NCBI GenBank assembly: GCA_030668065.1
Contig: DAOUUS010000124.1
Span: 1 to 5,404 of the forward strand
DNA length: 5,404 nucleotides
Direction: 5' to 3'
Source: Candidatus Methanophagales archaeon
GTDB taxonomy: Archaea > Halobacteriota > Syntropharchaeia > Alkanophagales > Methanospirareceae
In this document: positions 1-4,697 of the stretch, one piece after another
How positions within the stretch are numbered: the stretch's first letter is position 1
Layout of the letters: each line of letters starts with the position of its first letter
Position numbers and translations under genes: made by a program
Notes under the pieces: model-generated
What the model was told of the DNA's origin: nothing
What the model saw: only the letters and a program-made list of their open reading frames with translations
Databases searched by the model: none

Positions 1-341
1 ATATGCGTGTCCGGTTTCTGACACTCCCAGCATAGCACGTATTCATCCACGAATCGCTGAATTTGGTGTGCCATATCATCCGGCGAGAATCGGCCCTGAA
101 AGATTGCCCTGGTACCTTCACTCTTCCCGGCGGTACCGAGTTCGTTCAGCAGGAACTTCATCACATATCCCGATTCGCGATTTATATAGCTGCAGACAGC
201 GTCAAAATTCTCGAATATCGTAGTCTTACCCTCAATAAACACATTTACGCGGGGTATAACAAAACGAGAATCCGACACCTTTGTGCTTGGTAATCGAGAC
301 AAAGCCCGATCTAATAACATTTCATAGTTGTATTCTTCCAT
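1..341 (-). CDS. eif2b: Translation initiation factor aIF2 subunit beta, 3' end cut by window edge
   Basis: Beta subunit of the archaeal aIF2 heterotrimer, which brings initiator Met-tRNA to the small ribosomal subunit in the cytoplasm. Reading the minus strand from ATG at 341 gives 113 complete codons. The N-terminal helix (YEMLLDRALSRLP, about residues 6-18) is followed by the alpha/beta core with GKTTIFENF (38-46) and the highly characteristic KFLLNELGTAGKSEGTRAIF (62-81) and QGRF (82-85). The first Cys pair of the C-terminal zinc ribbon is visible (C104-W-E-C107), followed by the usual KPDT. The family is usually about 135-140 residues, so only the last part, including the second Cys pair, is missing. 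The start is supported by a GAGGTG Shine-Dalgarno 10 bases upstream. It lies directly downstream of tRNA-Ser on the same strand and has no obvious promoter of its own. Confidence 0.95.
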   Translation of the reverse strand, partial: MEEYNYEMLLDRALSRLPSTKVSDSRFVIPRVNVFIEGKTTIFENFDAVCSYINRESGYVMKFLLNELGTAGKSEGTRAIFQGRFSPDDMAHQIQRFVDEYVLCWECQKPDTH

Positions 342-351
342 TTCTAGTTGA

Positions 352-357
352 CACCTC
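352..357 (-). promoter_or_regulatory. Shine-Dalgarno of aIF2-beta
   Basis: GAGGTG read on the minus strand, with 10 bases between it and the ATG at 341. It matches the archaeal 16S anti-SD well and fixes the start. It lies in the 37-base gap behind tRNA-Ser, so the aIF2-beta ribosome site would sit near the 5' end of the mRNA released when the tRNA 3' end is cut. Confidence 0.75.
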
Positions 358-378
358 TAACAATTTTAACGCAATGAG

Positions 379-463
379 CGCCGAGGAAGGGATTCGAACC
401 CCTGTGTCCCAATGGGACACCGGCTCTCAAGGCCGGCGCTTTAGTCCGCTAAGCTACCTCGGC
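379..463 (-). tRNA. tRNA-Ser (anticodon UGA)
   Basis: Complete class II tRNA of 85 bases on the minus strand. The acceptor stem GCCGAGG (463-457) pairs perfectly with CCTCGGC (386-380). The discriminator is G at 379, as expected for archaeal and eukaryotic serine tRNAs. The anticodon stem CCGGC/GCCGG closes the loop CTTGAGA with anticodon TGA at 429-427. A long variable arm, TGTCCC/GGGACA with a 3-base loop, identifies the serine type. The T arm carries TTCGAAT. No CCA is encoded; the bases after the discriminator are CTC. The gene starts 16 bases after the rpl37e stop and ends 37 bases before aIF2-beta on the same strand, so it is probably excised from the shared transcript by RNase P and tRNase Z. 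Confidence 0.97.
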
Positions 464-479
464 CCCTTTAGGATATGAT

Positions 480-650
480 CTAAGGCTTCTTTTTACCCCA
501 CCCGTAGGCCTTCCGCATTTTACTTGATCTGCCAAAGGCACATGCCACGCAGTATTTCGCATGTATTCCAAATGAGCGACTTCCACATCTTCTACACCTA
601 AGGTGCGACTTCTTCTGCCTTTTGCCCTTTGACGGAGTGCCTTTTACCAT
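480..650 (-). CDS. rpl37e: 50S ribosomal protein L37e (eL37)
   Basis: Small zinc-ribbon protein of the large ribosomal subunit, found in archaea and eukaryotes; it binds 23S rRNA. ATG at 650 to TAG at 482-480 encodes 56 residues, the usual archaeal length of just under 60. It opens MVKGTPSKGKRQKKSHLRC, carries the two zinc-binding pairs C19-R-R-C22 and C34-V-A-C37, and ends with AYGWGKKKP. It is rich in Lys and Arg throughout. Its start codon lies inside the end of the lsm gene: the seven bases ATGGTAA hold both the L37e start and the LSm Trp-stop, so translation is probably coupled. GGTGA and AAGGA elements lie just upstream, within lsm. The LSm-L37e pair is a widely conserved archaeal operon. 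Confidence 0.96.
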   Translation of the reverse strand: MVKGTPSKGKRQKKSHLRCRRCGSRSFGIHAKYCVACAFGRSSKMRKAYGWGKKKP

Positions 651-943
651 GGTTCCTTTTCACCGTGTTCTTTAGTTTTAGCCTCTCCTTTGCTCGTTTC
701 CTGCTCCTTTAGCTCGGTTGGCGAGATGTACACCACATTATCGCCCCGCACCAAAATCTCACCCATAACGTTCGTAACCGACATATCTGCGCCCAACTCC
801 TCTGCTGTACTCAGTACTAAGTTCATGTGCAGGTCGTACCCGTCTAATACCCCTCTGAATTCTCGGCCACCTCTTAGTTTCACTATAACTGACGATTTCA
901 ACGATTTGTTCAATACGTCCAACGGCTTTGATCTATCTACCAT
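644..943 (-). CDS. lsm: Archaeal Sm-like RNA-binding protein (LSm / SmAP)
   Basis: Small Sm-fold protein that forms a heptameric ring binding U-rich RNA. Starting at ATG 943 it has 99 residues. The N-terminal helix (PLDVLNKSL, 7-15) precedes Sm1 (about 17-44), which contains the RNA-contact signature D37-L-H39-M-N41. Sm2 (61-75) contains LVRGDNVVYISP with R66, D68 and N69. From about residue 77 there is a Lys/Glu-rich tail of roughly 23 residues ending in Trp, longer than the usual 70-80 residue SmAPs. Two earlier in-frame starts exist (GTG 952, ATG 949), but they overlap the likely Shine-Dalgarno GGACGTGA at 956-949, which is spaced 5 bases from ATG 943. The gene leads the minus-strand cluster and overlaps rpl37e by 7 bases. 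Confidence 0.95.
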   Translation of the reverse strand: MVDRSKPLDVLNKSLKSSVIVKLRGGREFRGVLDGYDLHMNLVLSTAEELGADMSVTNVMGEILVRGDNVVYISPTELKEQETSKGEAKTKEHGEKEPW

Positions 944-948
944 GTTCA

Positions 949-956
949 TCACGTCC
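949..956 (-). promoter_or_regulatory. Shine-Dalgarno that decides the lsm start
   Basis: GGACGTGA on the minus strand differs at one position from GGAGGTGA, with 5 bases before ATG 943. The in-frame GTG at 952 and ATG at 949 lie inside or against this element, so the downstream ATG is favoured. Confidence 0.6.
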
Positions 957-994
957 TTCTTCTTTACTGTGTTAACTGCTTATACGTACATTCG

Positions 995-1006
995 TATTTT
1001 ATAATG
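995..1006 (-). promoter_or_regulatory. TATA-box promoter of the lsm-rpl37e-tRNA-Ser-aIF2-beta cluster
   Basis: CATTATAAAATA on the minus strand, core TTATAAAA at 1004-997. Archaeal initiation would be expected near 975, giving a leader of about 30 bases before the lsm ATG at 943, enough to contain the Shine-Dalgarno. No equally good box was seen between the downstream genes, so this may serve the whole cluster. Confidence 0.6.
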
Positions 1007-1033
1007 TTGCTTTGAATAGATTAATATCATAGC

Positions 1034-1065
1034 TTATATCTTTATTTTTGTTTGGTTTTATTTAT
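1034..1065 (+). promoter_or_regulatory. Probable promoter region of rpl15e (two candidate TATA boxes)
   Basis: Two AT-rich candidates lie upstream of rpl15e on the plus strand: TTATAT at 1034-1039 (start expected near 1063) and TTTTATTTAT at 1056-1065 (start expected near 1087). The sequence does not say which is used. The region is divergent from the lsm promoter about 30-60 bases away, so the two operons may share regulatory DNA. Confidence 0.4.
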
Positions 1066-1107
1066 CTTCAGAGTAAATCAATCAGGGATGGATGGAGAAC
1101 ACGAAAA

Positions 1108-1635
1108 ATGGCTAAGTCTTTTTATGGATACATAAGGGATGCTTGGAAGAGTCCAAAAGAATCATATGTGGGCAAACTCAGGCGGGAAAGGTTAATGAAA
1201 TGGCGGCGCGAGTCCGCAGTTGTAAAGCTAAATAGACCGACAAGGTTGGATCGTGCACGTTCTTTAGGCTATAAAGCGAAACAGGGGATCATCGTAGTGA
1301 GAGCAAAGGTAAGGCGGGGCGATAGAAGGAAGACCCGACCGAAGCATGGTAGAAGACCAAAGAGGATGGGTGTGCACAAAATAAAGCCATCGAAAAGTTT
1401 GCAGCGGATAGCCGAGGAGCGCGCGGCGAGGCGATATCCAAATATGGAGGTTCTTAATTCTTATTGGGTAGCTGAGGATGGTAAAAGGAAATGGTACGAA
1501 ATAATCTTAGTTGAACCTGTAAACCCGGTGATAAAGGCAGATAAGACACTTAATTGGGTTTGTCACAGTGTTCATAAGGGCAGGGTATTCAGAGGCATGA
1601 CCTCAGCCGGGAAAAAGGGCAGAGGGTTAGTTTGA
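1108..1635 (+). CDS. rpl15e: 50S ribosomal protein L15e (eL15)
   Basis: Large-subunit ribosomal protein of archaea and eukaryotes that binds 23S rRNA. From ATG 1108 it has 175 residues, very basic. Family hallmarks run the whole length: MAKSFYGYIRDAWKSP at the N-terminus, RPTRLDRARSLGYKAKQGI (43-61), the Arg-rich RRGDRRK segment, RMGVHKI, KSLQRIAEERAARRYPNMEV, LNSYWV and the C-terminal GRVFRGMTSAGKKGRGL. The open frame extends 20 codons upstream to 1048, but the family begins at MA(K/R)S-Y-YIR-AW, so ATG 1108 is chosen; GGAG at 1094-1097 is a plausible though distant (10 bases) ribosome site. The protein stops right after KKGRGLV, lacking the basic tail many family members carry, so it is somewhat short. 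DUF763 follows after 7 bases, implying one transcript. Confidence 0.96.
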   Translation: MAKSFYGYIRDAWKSPKESYVGKLRRERLMKWRRESAVVKLNRPTRLDRARSLGYKAKQGIIVVRAKVRRGDRRKTRPKHGRRPKRMGVHKIKPSKSLQRIAEERAARRYPNMEVLNSYWVAEDGKRKWYEIILVEPVNPVIKADKTLNWVCHSVHKGRVFRGMTSAGKKGRGLV

Positions 1636-1642
1636 ATTAAGC

Positions 1643-2749
1643 ATGAACAGGTCGGGCGTGGTAGATTTACCACTTCACGGCGGATCAGCACCGTATTGGC
1701 TGGTAAAGCGTATGAAGGGCTTAGCACATGCTATGTTTGGGCTGCTAGTAGATGAACATGGCGTGGACGGCTTGATAGAGAAGTTGGCAGACCCGCTCTG
1801 GTTTCAGTCGCTTTCATGTGTTTTGGCTTATGACTGGCACAGTAGCGGGACTACAACCGTGGTCTGCGGCGTTTTAAAATCGGTTATCGTGCCCGAGGAA
1901 TTCGGTATCGGCATTGCAGGCGGTAAAGGTAAAGCCTCAAAGAACACGCTGTCTGATATAGACACAATAGGCGATAAAATGGGGTTTCGCGATAGCAAAA
2001 TAGCAGAGCTGAAATACGCAAGTCGAATATCGGCAAAGGTGGATAACGCATGCGTACAGGATGGCTATCAACTTTACCACCATTCAATGATTATCTCGGA
2101 GAAAGGCGAGTGGGCGGTGATTCAGCAGGGTATGAATCCCCGTAACCAGTTTGCGAGACGGTACCACTGGCTCTCTTCCGCGGTAAAGCGCTATGAAGAG
2201 GAGCCGCATAAGGGCATTGTTGGTGTGCGACAGGAAGAGGAAGTGCTGGATATGACGTCAAAAGCTAGCAGGGGCTGCAAAGAAACTTCGCTTGACCTTG
2301 TTAATGCCGGTACGGGCGAATTAGAACGGTTATATAAAGAGCTCGGTGGTGGTAAAAAGATAAGAGACGGGCAGAGAACGCTATTCAATTTCGAGGACGC
2401 TACGAAAGATGCGGTTAACGTGGAATACGAAAAGTCGAAGGTGTACAAGTTACCGAAACGAGTGAACTGGGATGCTTTTCGCGTGGCATACGATAGACAA
2501 CCGGCGAATTATGAGCAGTTCCTGGGCGTACGCGGTGTGGGGCCTGCAGCGATAAGGGCATTGTCGCTCATCTCGGAATTGATATATGGCGAGAAACCTA
2601 GTTGGCGTGACCCGGTCAAGTACTCGTTTGCGTTTGGCGGTAAGGACGGCGTGCCGTATCCTGTTGACCGGCGCACAATGGACGAAACAACAGTGATATT
2701 ACGCGATGTCATGAAGGAAGCGCGAGAGAAGGTAAAGACTATATGTTGA
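1643..2749 (+). CDS. DUF763 family protein with helix-hairpin-helix-like motif
   Basis: Member of the uncharacterised DUF763 family, recognised from the N-terminal signature RSGVVDLPLHGGSAPYWL (residues 3-20) and the central NPRNQFARRYHWL (165-177). The length of 368 is ordinary for the family. Conserved-looking polar residues include D8, H12, H146, H147, R167, R172, R173 and H175. A helix-hairpin-helix-like segment, LGVRGVGPAAIRAL (294-307), followed by IYGEKPSWRDPVKYSFAFGGKDG, suggests DNA or RNA binding. No P-loop, membrane segment or signal peptide is visible, so it is probably cytoplasmic. Residues 180-265 are charged and look less conserved. The start is 7 bases after the rpl15e stop and has only a weak ribosome site (AGGG well upstream), suggesting coupled translation. 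The biochemical function is unknown; a role in nucleic acid metabolism is inference from the motif and location. Confidence 0.9.
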   Translation: MNRSGVVDLPLHGGSAPYWLVKRMKGLAHAMFGLLVDEHGVDGLIEKLADPLWFQSLSCVLAYDWHSSGTTTVVCGVLKSVIVPEEFGIGIAGGKGKASKNTLSDIDTIGDKMGFRDSKIAELKYASRISAKVDNACVQDGYQLYHHSMIISEKGEWAVIQQGMNPRNQFARRYHWLSSAVKRYEEEPHKGIVGVRQEEEVLDMTSKASRGCKETSLDLVNAGTGELERLYKELGGGKKIRDGQRTLFNFEDATKDAVNVEYEKSKVYKLPKRVNWDAFRVAYDRQPANYEQFLGVRGVGPAAIRALSLISELIYGEKPSWRDPVKYSFAFGGKDGVPYPVDRRTMDETTVILRDVMKEAREKVKTIC

Positions 2750-2759
2750 AAGCATATTA

Positions 2760-2767
2760 TTTATAAG
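2760..2767 (+). promoter_or_regulatory. TATA box of tRNA-Trp
   Basis: TTTATAAG, centred about 23 bases before the first base of tRNA-Trp at 2786, within the AT-rich stretch after the DUF763 stop. The spacing fits archaeal initiation at or just before the mature tRNA 5' end, so this tRNA, unlike tRNA-Ser, appears to have its own promoter. Confidence 0.65.
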
Positions 2768-2785
2768 TGCGATGTGTATCATATA

Positions 2786-2859
2786 GGGGTCGTGGCCTAG
2801 TCCGGAAGGGCAGCGGGCTCCAGACTCGCCGACCGTGCGTTCAAATCGCACCGACCCCA
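2786..2859 (+). tRNA. tRNA-Trp (anticodon CCA), no intron
   Basis: Complete class I tRNA of 74 bases. The acceptor GGGGTCG (2786-2792) pairs perfectly with CGACCCC (2852-2858), and the discriminator is A at 2859. U8 and A14 are in place, and the D stem GCCT/GGGC includes one G-U pair. The anticodon stem GCGGG/CTCGC encloses loop CTCCAGA, with anticodon CCA at 2820-2822. The variable loop is 5 bases, and the T stem GTGCG/CGCAC closes TTCAAAT. No CCA end is encoded. No intron interrupts the anticodon loop, although many euryarchaeal tRNA-Trp genes carry one that encodes a box C/D guide RNA. A T-run follows immediately. Confidence 0.97.
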
Positions 2860-2870
2860 TTTTTTTTCTT
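2860..2870 (+). terminator. T-run terminator of tRNA-Trp
   Basis: Eight consecutive T residues (2860-2867) begin directly after the discriminator base, followed by CTT. Such U-rich tracts without a hairpin are the standard archaeal intrinsic termination signal. Confidence 0.7.
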
Positions 2871-2902
2871 CGTACTTGTATAGGCGTGGGCATATCTCAC
2901 TT

Positions 2903-3040
2903 ATGAGAGCATCAGAGATTGCTGACATGGACTTTGAAAGCTTTAAGGAAGTGCTAACAGATCGCGGCATCAGGATCAGAACTGCAGCCCCGACAGAAAA
3001 AGAACTGGAGGAAGAAGTCAAATATCTTGAGATATTATGA
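2903..3040 (+). CDS. Unrecognised small protein, 45 residues
   Basis: ATG 2903 to TGA 3038-3040 gives 45 residues: acidic, with an N-terminal helix-like segment (FESFKEVLTD, 11-20), a short RIRTAAP linker and an amphipathic acidic C-terminal helix (TEKELEEEVKYLEIL, 31-45). Composition and codon use look coding, similar to the neighbouring genes, but I recognise no family. There is no clear Shine-Dalgarno; a weak TATA-like sequence (CTTGTATAGG, 2875-2884) lies about 24 bases before the start, so a leaderless message is possible. The start codon lies in a small hairpin (TCTCA/TGAGA, 2895-2908), and the end lies in another (AATATC/GATATT, 3021-3036). Its stop overlaps a 23-codon frame. It could be a real small protein, the leftover end of a decayed gene, or part of a non-coding RNA. 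Confidence 0.4.
   Translation: MRASEIADMDFESFKEVLTDRGIRIRTAAPTEKELEEEVKYLEIL
3021..3036. repeat. Inverted repeat at the end of the 45-codon frame
   Basis: AATATC, TTGA loop, GATATT: a perfect 6-bp stem with a 4-base loop, ending two bases before the TGA stop. It is A/T-rich and therefore weak. It may be chance, or part of a structured transcript end. Confidence 0.4.
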
Positions 3041-3108
3041 ATGATCGCCTTAGATACGGATTTTTGAGCTCATACTTGCCCAAGTATAGGTTCCCACTTT
3101 GTGGTTAG
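3037..3108 (+). CDS. Tiny downstream frame, 23 residues, doubtful
   Basis: ATG 3037, sharing ATGA with the stop of the 45-codon frame, reads MNDRLRYGFLSSYLPKYRFP and then LCG to TAG 3106-3108. It is basic and aromatic-rich with one Cys. The ATGA overlap is the classic arrangement of translationally coupled genes, and the composition is not absurd for protein. At 23 codons, however, it may be chance or the broken start of a longer lost gene. It also contains a perfect palindrome at 3072-3087. I recognise no homologue. Confidence 0.2.
   Translation: MNDRLRYGFLSSYLPKYRFPLCG
3072..3087. repeat. Perfect palindromic hairpin in the convergent gap
   Basis: ATACTTG, CC, CAAGTAT: 7 bases on each side are complementary, giving a 6-bp stem with loop GCCC in RNA. 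A smaller hairpin, CCAC/GTGG with loop TTT, follows at 3094-3104. Both lie between the small plus-strand frames and the stop of the minus-strand synthase at 3117, a place where 3' end structures serving both strands are common. It could also be a protein-binding operator. Confidence 0.5.
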
Positions 3109-3116
3109 AAGAAAAG
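3107..3116 (-). terminator. Possible pyrimidine-rich termination tract after the synthase
   Basis: Read on the minus strand, CTTTTCTTCT follows directly after the TAG of the a,c-diamide synthase, and two small hairpins (3104-3094 and 3087-3072) lie just beyond. The tract is shorter and less pure than the tRNA-Trp T-run, so the call is tentative. Confidence 0.3.
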
Positions 3117-4556
3117 CTAAACAAATTCTTTCCTTCTCGCACTCTCAACAAATTTTTCCGCGAAGCCCATATACGAAGCAGCATGAAGATGTGCGTACGC
3201 AGCGAGACAGTTCTTCGTGATAATACCATCCATACCGTCTTTTATTCCTTCGCCTCTCAATATTGTGTATGCGAACTCAACATCATCTTCGAGCGTTATT
3301 TCTGAGTGGTGGAATTCATGCCCCTTAAACCTGTCCCCGTTTCGTCCTATGATACAATCGTTTCGGAACTCGCCGATTACATAATTCACCACCCTCTTCT
3401 CGCCAAATTTTACCCTGCCTCTTAGCACACCGCACATCTCGTAACTATTGCTTTCTTGATGTTCTGCATCACGACCCCGTAAACCCTGTACAGGTGCATA
3501 TTCCAGTTCTTCCATCAAATACATCAACCCGCCGCATTCCGCATAGATAACGCCGTATCCATCGTAAAAGTCCTTGATGTCATGACGCATCTGCGTGTTT
3601 GCGGATAATTCCGCGCCGTAAATCTCCGGGAAACCGCCGCCGATATAAACAGCGTCCACGCCGTCCGGTAGCTTTTTATCCCGAATAGGGCTGAAGAATA
3701 CGAGTTCCGCGCCTTCCTGCACGAGCAAATCAAGCGTATCCTGATAGTAAAAATTGAACGCCTCGTCAAAAGCCACGGCAATCCTGACCTCACCAGATTC
3801 TCGTTTACGCGGCTGGAAAAGTTTCGCCACGGGCAAGTTCAGGGCAGGTGCCGATTTTGCAACATCTAATAGCATATTCAAATCAACATTCGCCTCTACC
3901 GATGCTTTTATCTTTTTCAGTACGCTGTCAAAAGTAGCTTCTCTATATTCACATTCCGTAGCGGTAATCAAGCCGAGATGCCGCATAGAGATGCCTAAGT
4001 CGCGCTGCCGAGGTATCTTACCGATTACTTCCACACCGCTATACATCTCCACCGCTTTCTCTGCCTTATCGCCATGTCGCTCACTTCCGATATTATTTAA
4101 AATAACGCCGGCTATCCGGAGTTCCTGGTCAAGGCTTTTATAACCATTAACTATCGCAGCAACGCTCCTCGTTATGCTACCCGCATCAATTACAAGTATA
4201 ATCGGGCTGCGCAGAATCTTTGCTATCTCTGCAGTGCTTCCTACATCATCAAAATAGTTCAAACCTTCGTAAAGTCCTCGCACGCCTTCTATCACCGCAA
4301 TGTCCGCTCCCGCACTATTCCTTATAAAAAGCTCTTTCACCACGTCCGGGGACATCAAGAAACCGTCCAGATTACGCGAATGCCTGCCGGAAACCAGAGT
4401 ATGAAACCCCGGGTCTATATAGTCAAGACCTACCTTGTAGCTTTGAACCACTAAGCCTTGAGCTCGCAAAGCGCTTAAAAGGCCCATACATATGGTGGTC
4501 TTACCTGCGGAGCTGCGGTCTCCTGCGATTACTACTCTTGGAATGGCGGTATCCAT
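3117..4556 (-). CDS. cfbB: a,c-diamide synthase, CfbB/CbiA family (Ni-sirohydrochlorin or cobyrinate)
   Basis: ATP-dependent, glutamine-using enzyme that amidates the a and c acetate side chains of a tetrapyrrole. The family includes CbiA (cobyrinate, for B12) and CfbB (Ni-sirohydrochlorin, for coenzyme F430). At 479 residues it has the usual two-domain length. The N-terminal nucleotide-binding domain has the P-loop GDRSSAGKTT (12-21), KVGLDYIDPGFH (41-52) and IEGVRGLYEG (89-98). The C-terminal class I glutamine amidotransferase domain has YIGGGFPEIY (304-313), the nucleophile C341 in AECGGLMYL, GHEFHHSE (412-419) and the terminal YAHLHAASY with H456 and H458. All catalytic elements look intact. 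Leu44 stands where many bacterial CbiA have Pro. ATG 4556 has no Shine-Dalgarno. The CfbB choice rests on the neighbouring DUF4198 gene and the archaeal context; CbiA remains possible. Confidence 0.85.
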   Translation of the reverse strand: MDTAIPRVVIAGDRSSAGKTTICMGLLSALRAQGLVVQSYKVGLDYIDPGFHTLVSGRHSRNLDGFLMSPDVVKELFIRNSAGADIAVIEGVRGLYEGLNYFDDVGSTAEIAKILRSPIILVIDAGSITRSVAAIVNGYKSLDQELRIAGVILNNIGSERHGDKAEKAVEMYSGVEVIGKIPRQRDLGISMRHLGLITATECEYREATFDSVLKKIKASVEANVDLNMLLDVAKSAPALNLPVAKLFQPRKRESGEVRIAVAFDEAFNFYYQDTLDLLVQEGAELVFFSPIRDKKLPDGVDAVYIGGGFPEIYGAELSANTQMRHDIKDFYDGYGVIYAECGGLMYLMEELEYAPVQGLRGRDAEHQESNSYEMCGVLRGRVKFGEKRVVNYVIGEFRNDCIIGRNGDRFKGHEFHHSEITLEDDVEFAYTILRGEGIKDGMDGIITKNCLAAYAHLHAASYMGFAEKFVESARRKEFV

Positions 4557-4581
4557 AGTTTATACTACAAGTTGCTTTTGG

Positions 4582-4612
4582 TTTAAAGTAATTTGACAAA
4601 GTCATATTATAA
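4582..4612 (-). promoter_or_regulatory. Candidate TATA boxes of the a,c-diamide synthase
   Basis: On the minus strand, TTATAATAT at 4612-4604 would place initiation near 4581 with a leader of about 25 bases. TTTAAA at 4587-4582 would place it near 4557, making the message leaderless. The lack of a Shine-Dalgarno before ATG 4556 makes the second option attractive; the sequence alone does not decide. Confidence 0.45.
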
Positions 4613-4667
4613 CCACAGCAATCGGTATTTTTGTTATATGGTGTTTCATGCAACTAAACGTAAAGCC

Positions 4668-4675
4668 TTTATATA
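4668..4675 (+). promoter_or_regulatory. TATA box of the DUF4198 gene
   Basis: TTTATATA, centred about 26 bases before ATG 4698. The normal archaeal spacing therefore puts the transcription start on or next to the start codon, implying a leaderless message, which agrees with the absence of any Shine-Dalgarno there. Confidence 0.6.
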
Positions 4676-4697
4676 GTATACTCATTAAAGACAAAAT

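Noticed and set aside
63..478. Plus-strand open frames at 63-293 and 281-478
   Set aside because: They lie opposite the well-supported aIF2-beta and tRNA-Ser and show no family resemblance.
690..1004. 104-codon plus-strand frame
   Set aside because: Antisense to lsm and its promoter; the minus-strand LSm protein is unmistakable.
1048..1107. 20-codon upstream extension of rpl15e
   Set aside because: The family starts at MAKSFYGYIRDAW; the extension falls in the AT-rich promoter and leader.
1884..3021. Minus-strand frames at 1884-2087, 2191-2448, 2509-2712, 2699-2893 and 2797-3021
   Set aside because: They are shadows of DUF763, tRNA-Trp and the 45-codon frame, with low-complexity Ser-rich or unrecognisable products.
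2786..3116. tRNA-Trp as an integration site for a mobile element
   Set aside because: No duplicate of the tRNA 3' end and no integrase or phage gene was seen in the window.
3099..4143. Frames at 3099-3305, 3524-3793 and 3754-4143
   Set aside because: All lie within the a,c-diamide synthase gene in other frames or on the other strand; the synthase has intact catalytic motifs throughout.
4561..4680. Dispersed inverted repeats TATACTA/TAGTATA and GTTGC/GCAAC in the divergent promoter region, considered as operator sites such as for NikR
   Set aside because: Arms are short, A/T-rich and unevenly placed relative to the two starts, and no long dyad like a known nickel regulator site was found.
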